DNA of 64,000 nt from the NCBI GenBank assembly GCA_017554325.1, contig JAFZIP010000007.1, positions 150,258 to 214,257 on the forward strand, written 5' to 3'. Positions 7,430-15,600 of the stretch are shown here, one piece after another. Source of the DNA: Bacteroidales bacterium. GTDB lineage: Bacteria; Bacteroidota; Bacteroidia; Bacteroidales; WCHB1-69. The translations under genes were made by a program, and so were the position numbers. Under the pieces are notes generated by a model, which had not been told where the DNA came from, did not search any database, and was given only the letters and a program-made list of their open reading frames with translations. Every line of letters starts with the position of its first letter. Position 1 is the first letter of the stretch.

Positions 7430-7817
7430 GGGGTCGTTTGGTTTTGACAGCAAGTTCGGGGGATTGTAAGCAGGCCGGAGTTTGTGAGCCGATTCCGTTA
7501 AAAGTCAACTCTCGATGCCAATAAACGGCGAAACTTCTTATGCATTCGCAGCGTAACCGTTGCGGATCCTGCCGCGCAGACAAGGTCTGTAGCCGCGGGC
7601 GCTTCCCCGGAAGTTTTTCGGTCCAACGTCCGGTCAGAAGTGTCATAAAAGGACAGATAGCGAGTGTGTGCTTCGACGCATGAGCGAAATTTCAGAAGAT
7701 AAGCTGCCGCGAGGTCTGTCTCGTACCATGCGGTGGCCGACAAGCAAACGAAGACTAAGCTTGTAGAAAGCAATCTTGCGGCATGTTTGGACGCGGGTTC
7801 GACTCCCGCCGGCTCCA
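7430..7817 (+). ncRNA. ssrA: tmRNA (transfer-messenger RNA)
   Basis: The tRNA-like ends are clear. GGGGTCG (7430-7436) pairs with CGGCTCC (7810-7816, with G-U wobbles), and A7817 is the discriminator. The T-arm GCGGG-TTCGACT-CCCGC lies at 7793-7809, and the 5' side has the conserved GGTTTTGACAGC stretch. The resume frame at 7527-7556 encodes GETSYAFAA followed by TAA. Pseudoknot-rich sequence fills the rest of the 388 nt. With SmpB, tmRNA frees stalled ribosomes and tags the unfinished protein for ClpXP-type proteases; clpP and clpX are also in this window. CCA is not encoded. The tag ends AFAA rather than the common ALAA. Confidence 0.96.
7527..7556 (+). other. tmRNA tag-peptide reading frame
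   Basis: The codons GGC GAA ACT TCT TAT GCA TTC GCA GCG TAA specify GETSYAFAA. The known Bacteroides and Porphyromonas tags start with GE and end in YALAA, so the frame and position agree with the family; Phe replaces the usual Leu at the third residue from the end. Confidence 0.9.
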
Positions 7818-7853
7818 CTTTGAACGAGGGAAACGTTCCCTGAAATCAACAAA

Positions 7854-7893
7854 AATGCACTGATAATCAAACGATTGTCAGTGCATTTCTTTT
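7854..7893 (+). terminator. Terminator after ssrA
   Basis: AATGCACTGA (7854-7863) pairs with TCAGTGCATT (7878-7887), and a T-rich run follows (to 7893). It lies 37 nt beyond the tmRNA 3' end, as expected for a precursor transcript that is trimmed. It also borders the start of the accessory region. Confidence 0.8.
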
Positions 7894-7918
7894 TCGGCTT
7901 TATCGTAGCGATAGCATG

Positions 7919-8091
7919 TTAATCGTGCACACATCGTACGCTATAGGCATTCTCTTTTTGGGTGATCATGTCGTAAATCAGGTAGCAATTACAGTCTGCC
8001 ATGTGGCAGTGCGCTTCGGTGCTGCTGGTGGAGAGGATGACCACAAATAGGCGTTGCCCAGCAGGTTTTCATACCGCTGCGTGTTCATGTT
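7919..8091 (-). pseudogene. 3'-end fragment of a FISUMP-domain gene, frameshifted
   Basis: This stretch repeats the last ~160 bp of the giant gene at 9608-17572 (copy at 9621-9781) with only two substitutions and one missing base. The fragment starts inside the domain at NMNTQRYENLLG, loses a T at the position corresponding to SSFST, which shifts the frame, and regains the family ending. Its last codons read C-V-H-D-stop where the giant gene reads C-I-Q-D-stop. Weaker similarity extends a few bases past the stop. It has no start codon or promoter of its own. It is either the remains of a second giant gene or a duplication made when the ATPase gene arrived. Confidence 0.82.
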
Positions 8092-9418
8092 CAGTTTTAA
8101 TCAATTGCCATAATTTGTCAAACCATCCTGCCAATGGCGCCGGACTGCTGAGCAAACCGCCATTGAATTGCAAATTCAGCATGGAAAAACGAATGCGAAC
8201 AGACGGGTTGTATTTTTTGTTGTATTCAGACAAACTGTTACCATTGATATTTTGCTCGGCCTTAACCTCTATGGGGATAATCTGGTCCTCCCACTGCAGC
8301 ACAAATTCGACCTCTGCTTTTCTGTCTGAGGTCCAGTAACTTGGCATCTGGTCGTCCAACAACGGCATCAGTGACTGCAAAACGGCATTTTCAGCCATAG
8401 CTCCCTTGAATTCTGTATAGTTCGCAACAGGATCTGTGATAACTGTTGCCGGCAGATGTGCCAGACGACGGAGCAAGCCGCAGTCACATGCATACACCTT
8501 AAACGCATCGGTATCCTGATATGCAGAAAGAGGCATTCCTGGTTTCGTGATATCATATACTCTGTATATCATTCCGGCATCTTCAAGCCATAAGAGTGCA
8601 TCTTCATAGTCTTTGGAACGGGCACCCGTCTTGATAACCTTATAGATGAACTTACGATTTTCTTTTGACAACTGGGCAGGCAAAGAGTGCCAAATGGCAC
8701 GAATACGCGGTATCTCGCGAGATTCAGCATATTTGACGAAATCAAGCTCATAGAGGTCTAGAATATCTTGCAGGATTGACTCAACCGCGCCCACTCCTTT
8801 GTTATCAAGCCATGCAACTATAGCTTCAGGCATACCTCCCGACACTTGATAGCGGCGATATTCTGTACGCAATTTGTTGAGTACAATCTCTGGAAGATGA
8901 CGAATTTCTGTCAATGAATCAATGTAGGCATACGTTTGAGCGTCACTTGCCCGCAAAAACTCCTTGAAACTTACAGGGAACATTCGCATAGTTTTGACCT
9001 TACCGACAGGCACTGTCATTTTGCGTTTCTTTACCGCCACTCCCAATAGAGATCCTGCTGCTATAACATGGTATTCAGGAGCTTCTTCACAAAAATATTT
9101 CAAACTGTTAAGAGCTTCCTCGCACTCCTGTATCTCATCGAAAATGATAAGTGTTCGACCAGCAATAATGGGATAATCGCAGTAAAGTTCAAGTTCTTTC
9201 AGCAAACGCTGTGGTGATTTGGTGATTTGAAACACCGATTTCAGCTCCGGCTGACGGTCAAAATCAAACTTCACACAGTAGTCGAAACATGTTCTGCCAA
9301 AGGTTTCCATGGCCCATGTTTTCCCAATTTGGCGCGCTCCCATCAACAAAATCGGTTTCCTGTCGGATGCGTCTTTCCATAGTTTGAAACGCTCAATGAT
9401 ATCTCTTTTAATTTCCAT
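8069..9418 (-). CDS. DUF4143-family AAA ATPase (copy 1)
   Basis: This 449-residue ATPase has an N-terminal AAA_14-type domain with Walker A GARQIGKT (27-34) and Walker B TLIIFDEIQ (~89-97), followed by a C-terminal DUF4143 region. Near residues 366-386 the segment KAEVEFVLQW...IPIEVKAE has the spacing of a PD-(D/E)XK nuclease-type fold (acidic residue, then E-x-K), as often seen in this family. Biological function is unknown; members are common and mobile in Bacteroidota and archaea. The stop codon and last seven codons (EHEHAAV) lie inside the duplicated FISUMP sequence, so the natural C-terminus was probably replaced on insertion. It is transcribed from its own promoter at 9477-9485. It shares family but only low identity with the ATPase at 17752. 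Confidence 0.85.
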   Translation of the reverse strand: MEIKRDIIERFKLWKDASDRKPILLMGARQIGKTWAMETFGRTCFDYCVKFDFDRQPELKSVFQITKSPQRLLKELELYCDYPIIAGRTLIIFDEIQECEEALNSLKYFCEEAPEYHVIAAGSLLGVAVKKRKMTVPVGKVKTMRMFPVSFKEFLRASDAQTYAYIDSLTEIRHLPEIVLNKLRTEYRRYQVSGGMPEAIVAWLDNKGVGAVESILQDILDLYELDFVKYAESREIPRIRAIWHSLPAQLSKENRKFIYKVIKTGARSKDYEDALLWLEDAGMIYRVYDITKPGMPLSAYQDTDAFKVYACDCGLLRRLAHLPATVITDPVANYTEFKGAMAENAVLQSLMPLLDDQMPSYWTSDRKAEVEFVLQWEDQIIPIEVKAEQNINGNSLSEYNKKYNPSVRIRFSMLNLQFNGGLLSSPAPLAGWFDKLWQLIKTEHEHAAV

Positions 9419-9445
9419 AATTCACTAAATTGTGTCTTTTTGTGT

Positions 9446-9459
9446 AGTGTCGATACACT
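9446..9459. promoter_or_regulatory. Palindrome in the leader of ATPase copy 1
   Basis: AGTGTCGATACACT has 5-bp arms and lies between the probable transcription start and the ATPase ATG, with extra GTGT half-sites at 9431-9445. It could be an operator for autoregulation or an RNA hairpin. The intact second ATPase gene has a different palindrome in the same place. Confidence 0.5.
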
Positions 9460-9476
9460 TTTCGCTATTTTCCGAT

Positions 9477-9485
9477 GCAAAGATA
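9477..9485 (-). promoter_or_regulatory. Promoter of ATPase copy 1
   Basis: On the minus strand this reads TATCTTTGC, the Bacteroidota -7 element, 58 bp before the ATPase start codon. The long leader between them holds the palindrome at 9446-9459. Confidence 0.65.
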
Positions 9486-9513
9486 AAAAATTTTTCTAAA
9501 CCACAACAGACTT

Positions 9514-9551
9514 CCTTTTCAAGATTATAATCGGGATTTCACCACTGACAA
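9514..9551 (-). pseudogene. Relic of a second-type DUF4143 ATPase gene
   Basis: About 38 bp here match the interior of the intact ATPase gene at 18473-18510, with a handful of differences and one missing base. In translation the relic gives FVSGEIP followed by shifted residues, where the intact protein has FVSAEIPDFNLER. No other part of that gene remains on either side. It suggests that a copy of the second ATPase type once stood here and was deleted or overwritten. Confidence 0.6.
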
Positions 9552-9582
9552 AACAGGGCGTGCCCATTGGACACGCCCTGTT
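9552..9582 (-). terminator. Terminator of the giant gene
   Basis: The stem AACAGGGCGTG (9552-9562) / CACGCCCTGTT (9572-9582) has 11 perfect base pairs and a 9-nt loop. It lies 26 bp beyond the giant gene's stop on the minus strand. Only a weak T-run follows. Confidence 0.75.
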
Positions 9583-9607
9583 AAAATATCGTTACGATGG
9601 CATCAGG

Positions 9608-12600
9608 CTAATCCTGGATGCATCGTACGCTATAGGCATTCTCTTTTTGAGTGATCATGTCGTAAATCAGGTAGCAATTACAGTCTGCCATGTGGCAGTG
9701 CGCTTCGGTGCTGCTGGTGGAGAAGGATGACCACAAATAGGCGTTGCCCAGCAGGTTTTCGTACCGCTGCGTGTTCATGTTGTACATGCCGGAAGGTCTC
9801 CAGTCGAAACCAGTGCTGTTGTCTCCATTGTTGTATAACCAGTAGTTGGTTGAACGCAAGGTGTGGAGATCTGCATTGTTGAGAAGCTCGAAATCTTCCT
9901 CGTTGGGCAGGAACCAACCCTGGGGGCAAATGCCCTGGATGCGGGTGGATCTTGTTGGTCTGCTGGCATCAGCAGCATCGTACCAGTCGTACAGGCGACC
10001 GAAGATGGTCACATTCTCTTCCGCATTAGGATACAGGCTGCTCTGATATTCGTAGATGTTGGTAATCTCGCGACCGTCATAATAGTGGAGGGTTCTGAGG
10101 TTCTCGGCCATCCAGCACTTGTTGCCGATATTGACAGAAGGATAGGTGTTGTGGTCAACATCCTCAAGCGGCTCGCAGAGACGGTACCATATTGCGTAAA
10201 CCGTCAAGTTTTCGGCAGGCATCAGCTCCGGCACCTCAGGATCCCATCCGTCAAAACGCCATTTTTCCTTCGAAGTGGTGTATTCGGTAATGGGCTGACG
10301 ATAGAGGAAGGTGTCCACTTTCAGTTTCACATCTCCGTCCATGTAGGTGATGGTAAAGGTGTCAGGCGCGAAGTAAGCGGTAAAGGTGCTGTCACTGATG
10401 AGGCTCACCGTACGCGGATTGTCAGTGTTGCCGTCGTTCCATTGATCGAAGAAGTAGCCGAGGGTAGGTGTAGCGCTGATCTCGTAGTTGAGGAAGTGCT
10501 TGGCCGCTGGGTTGCTTCCGCTCACACTGCCCATTTCTGTATTGTCGCTCAACACGTTCAAGGCGTAGGTATTGGTGTCGAAGATTGCCTTGAGACCGAT
10601 GGAGAACATACTGGTGATTTGGGCAGGAGCGGTGTAGGTAGCCTCGGAGGTGGTGGCAAAGTCGGTGTAGCCGGCAACGTTATCGCCAGTCTGCCATTTG
10701 CTGAAGTGATATCCTTCATTGGCATCGGCAGAAACAGTGAAACTGGCACCTGGTGCCAAATAAGCCATCATGGCGTTGTTGCTGGAATAGGCGTGGGTAA
10801 GGTCATTCTCTGCGTTCTGGAAAGCGGTGGTACCTCCTTCTTCAATGTTCTTCAGTATGCTTACCACAGCGCCCCAATTCACATTAAGGGTATAAACCAC
10901 CGAATCGTAGTAGTAGGTCTGGTCGGTCTCGTGCACTGCGTAAATATGGTAAGTACCCTGGGTGATAAGTCTGGGAACGTTGTAATCGTTCGTAATGTAA
11001 CCAGTCTCCGGGTTGACCTTGACGGAGGTAACGTTCTCTACAAGACCATAACGCACGTTAACATTGTGCGGGTTGTTGAGAGTGGGTGTGTAATTGTTGA
11101 AGTTAATCATCGTATAGCCGGTGAATTCATCCTCGCTCCAAGCCAGCTCGGCGTGGGTGGTGTCGAAGTTGGCGGTAGCGGTGAGGTCCTCGGTGGAGGT
11201 CAGGGTAGGATCAGTGCCCAGGACCACATTGCCGTTGGTCCAGTTGACGAAATGGAAGCCAGCTTCAGGAATAGCGGTAAGGGTTGTGGTGCTTCCCTTC
11301 AGGGCGGTAGCCTGTACCTCTGTCATGGTCGTCGTAGTGGCGATGGTCTGCGCCTGATTGCTGACATCGGTGTATGCAACCTGTACGGTGCCGAGTTCGC
11401 TCTGGCCATTGGCCACAGCTGCGTTGATATTGTAAATGTTGATGTCAAAGGTGGCTATCATCGTGGTGTCGCCCGTCATCGTAATGGTGATTGACGATTT
11501 GGCGGGGAACCTGTCGGGGTTCGTCACGAAGTATTCGTCGTAAGAGGCGTTAGCGGAGAGGTCGTGCTGTCCTTCGTCGCTCCAGCTGGCCACATGGTAT
11601 AGCTGGATGGCAGCGGCGTTTATGGTAACATCGGTGCCAGGCAGGACACAATAGATATTTTCGGTAGAAGTCGGGTACGTGTTGGAGGATGATGCGTTGT
11701 CCAGCGTCACGCTTCCCCACTGTGGGTTGTTGCTGGCCAGTGTCAGGGTGTCTGGATTTTTGACCGTGAGGGTGTAGGTAACCTCGTCCGAAGCATAATC
11801 GCTGTTGCCGGTGAAGGTGGCTTTGATAGTTGTTTCACCAGCGGCCACGAAGGTGATATCTCCCGTAGCGTTGATGGTGGCAACGTCGGTGTTGGTCGAG
11901 CTGTAGGTCACTGTAATGTTGTGGGGGTTGCTCAGCGTCGGGAAGGTGACGTGGTTTTCGAAGCCAACGTAGCCGCTCACGCCTTCTATGGGCACTGGCT
12001 GGTCACCAAGCTGCCATGCCAGATCGGCTTTCCATTCAACGTTGATGACCTGATCAGCATCAGTCATGGTAAGTGTCGGGTTGTTGGTAGTGGAGTTGGC
12101 CAGCGTTCCGCCACCCGCCACTGTGTACTGATTGAAGGTGTGACCCGCTTGGTTTTCATGACTAAGGTTGAGGCTGATTACATCGCCATTACCGCCATAG
12201 AGTACGTTGTTGTACTTAATACCCGTACCATACGTGGTGATGCCACTGACGTTATACACTGTATCCGTACCTGCGTTTGCTACTGTCACGCCTTCGCCTC
12301 CGGTGATGGAGCGTACTTGTTTGCCTTGATGATGCCATCCAAACTCTTGTGTGTAATACGTATTGATAATGGTGTAATTGGCACCGTTATTACCGCCATC
12401 ACGTCCAATGGTGGAACTCCAGTTGGCAGCCATTGCTGGCGTAAACTCTGTTGGCGCAAAGAGACAGTTATGAACGATTGTTCCAGATTGGCTCCATCCT
12501 ACCAATCCACCGCAGTTGTATGTGTTATTGGTTGTGATGAGACGGCCGTCAAAGATACAGCCCTCGATAGTCGTTCCTGTGGAATTACCTACAAGGCCAC

Positions 12601-15600
12601 CATGACTACCATCTCCGTCTTTGCTGGCCGTGATGGTAACGCTCGAGCGGCAGTTGATCAGATTGCAGTTGCCAATGGCCCGGCCTGCTATTCCGCCTGC
12701 ATAGCCATATACACCCCCATCCACCGTACCAGCGGTGTGCAGGTTTTTGATGGTCGCGCCGTTGATACTACGGAACGGTCCTGCATCGTCAGCTGTGGCT
12801 GTGGGGAGGTTCAACGTGATGGTATGTCCGCCACCATCGTATGTGCCGCTGAACATAGTGGAGGGAGAACCTACCATGTTCGTTACATCGCTGATGTCTG
12901 CCGTTTGAAGGAAGACCTTATTTTCATAGGTGTTGCCAGCGTTAACCTTTTGTGCTAACAGATTCCATACGTCGGTAGAAGGAATGATGTACGGGTCGGT
13001 TTCCGTTCCGGAACCTTGGAAGTTCCACTGCGCCGTCAGTTCCAAATTTTCTGCCGGCATCGTGGACGGAATAGCCGGAATCCATCCATCGAAGACGAGA
13101 TTCTCACGCGTCGGGTTTGCCGGTGCCACGATAGTCGTTCCGTAGTCCTGCGTGATAGGTGCCACGTTTGTACCACCATTGCTGTTGAATGAAATGGTGA
13201 ACTGGCTGGCGGCGAAGTTCGCTGTGATGGTGCTGTCCGAGGTTACAGTGATGGTCTGGGTGGACTCAGCAAGGTCGGTCACGGTGGCACCGTTGCTCCA
13301 GCTGCCTACGTGGTAGCCGGTGTTGGCCGTGGCTTTGAAGATTACCTCAGCGCCGTAGTTGACCTTATAGGTGCTGGTACCGGTAGCATCAGTTCCATGG
13401 GAAACGATAGCGTCGTTTCCTGTATTTACAACAGCCAAAGTGCCCATGGTCTGGTCGTTGGTTTTGAGTGTCAGAGTGAAAGTGTCGATGGCGAAAGCGC
13501 CTGTGATGAGACTGTCTCGGGTCAGGGTGACATACTGTGTCAGATTGTTGCCACCGATGTTGTTCCAGCTGGCGAGGTGATAGTGATCGATAGGGGTTGC
13601 AACCACCTTCACCGTGGTGTCATAATCCACAATGTATTCATTTGCGTTGTTGCCTTGCACCACACCAGCAGGAAGTTGGTTTGGCGCACCTTCCGGTTTT
13701 ACGGTGCCTCTGGTGGTGGGGTTAGAATTCAAGGTCAAAGTGGGCTTGTGGACGAAATAAGCCGTAAGGGTCGTGTCTTTTGTGACAGTGAAGGTTGTGC
13801 TGACAGCCACGTTGCTGTTCAAAGCCGCCTCATCGTTCCACTTCTGCATGTAGTGGTGCTCGGCGGGCGTAGCGTTGATGGTCACCGTGGTACCGCGTGG
13901 CAGGGTGTATGTCCCGTTGCCGTTGTCGGTGATGCCAGCGGTGATGCCGTCCAGCGCCACCGTACCATTTCCGTCAGCGGCGAGAGTCAGGACGGCAAAG
14001 TAATCCACTGTGGCCTCCACATTGTATCCTGGCATGGTGAAGGTCCACTGCCGACACTGTTGACATTGTTGATCAGGCATTACTTCCATCAAATCATAAT
14101 CAACCAGTGGTGTTGCATTGTGGTTAAGGAAAGAGGTTTGGCCTGCATGCCAGTTGCTATTGTTTCCAGTATTAAGACTGGTATATGTAACATCGTTATA
14201 AATAACTGCGGTGCCTGGTACGTCAGCACCATTTCTTGTGAGGTTCTGTATCGGGCCGTAATTTCCGCTACAGAAAATATAAGCATGACCATCAGTCCAA
14301 ACGGCTTGATTGGTTGATACGTTGATGTTTTCCATCATCACGGTACCATAATACCAGTTGTTCCAGCCCCCGGCCCCGTCATATCCGCCAGTGACTGTTC
14401 CGTCCTTGAATGTGATCGATTTGCCAAGTACATTATTTTGTGCATATACATAACCGGTCAGTGTATGATTATTGAAATCTATTTCACCCTCCGAGGCGGT
14501 GAATGTTAGGTTAGCAGTTATGTCTGTATTAAACAGGAGCCGCGAACCCGGATGACTGTTGAAGTTGTTGACTGCCGTTGTTACATCCGAACTGGAATTA
14601 ATCTCATAGGTGGTCGGGCATTGCAAACTCCTGATAGGCTTTGTTCCGCTGTAGGTGACGGTGACGGTCTCACCTGCTCGTGCAGTGCTGGGGCTGAAGG
14701 ACCAATTGTCGGCATCCTCCGTACCTTGTTTCAAGGTGACGGTGTATTGGGAGGCTTCGAAATTGGCAGTGAGGGTAGTGTCGCCCGAGACAGCGAACGA
14801 CTTACCGTCTGCCGTACCTGCCACGTTGTCATTTTCGTCAGTCCAGTTCTTTAAGTGGTGATATAATTTGGGAACGGCCAAGATATCACAGGTCTGTCCA
14901 TAGGTATAACGATAGGGCTCAGTACTGGCAGGAACCATCTCTTTGATGACGATATCATCAACATAAAAGACATCGTCAAATTTGTTGACAGAGTTATCTT
15001 TTGTATAATACCAAGCGAAAGTGTGGTTGCCAGCAGATACCTCATAAGTGTCTGTTGTCCATCCTTCATTGCCGCTTTTGGATAACCTCTGCGTGCCATC
15101 TATAGAGAATATACCAAAATCCCAGCCGACTTCACTGGATATGCGGCTGCGGAAACTGATAGAGCCGTTGTGAGCTAAGTTGATGTTGAGGGTTATGGTA
15201 GATGTCGAATTAGGATTTCCAGCGTTGCCGCTTTTGATGCAGTAGGAGCCCGTTTGGCCAGATACATTTGACACCACTTTCCATTGACCTGTGCCGGTGA
15301 TGGTCCAGCTACTTGGAATACTGCCACTCTCAAAATCCTCTGTCTGGGTAACTTGTTTGATAAATACATTTCCTTTCGTGGGGTCGTTGAGCGCGATTGA
15401 CACGTTGTGTGTATCAACTGCAAAGACGGCAGTATAGGTAATTGTGGCCGAAGGAGTGAAAGTAAGCGTGTTGGTGGTTACTTTTTGGTCGTCCAGACTG
15501 TTGGTCCAGTATTTGAAGTGATAATGAGCATCGGGGGTGGCAGTGAGGGTGACTTCAGATCCACTATGAGTGATGCGTTGTGTAATGCTGGTCACTTCAC

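Noticed and set aside
7383..7870. Minus-strand frames opposite the tmRNA
   Set aside because: The sequence is fully explained by the tmRNA secondary structure and its terminator.
9863..11494. A 543-residue open frame on the plus strand within the giant gene
   Set aside because: It is antisense to the giant gene, has no signal, promoter or recognisable domain, and its composition follows from repeated sense codons.
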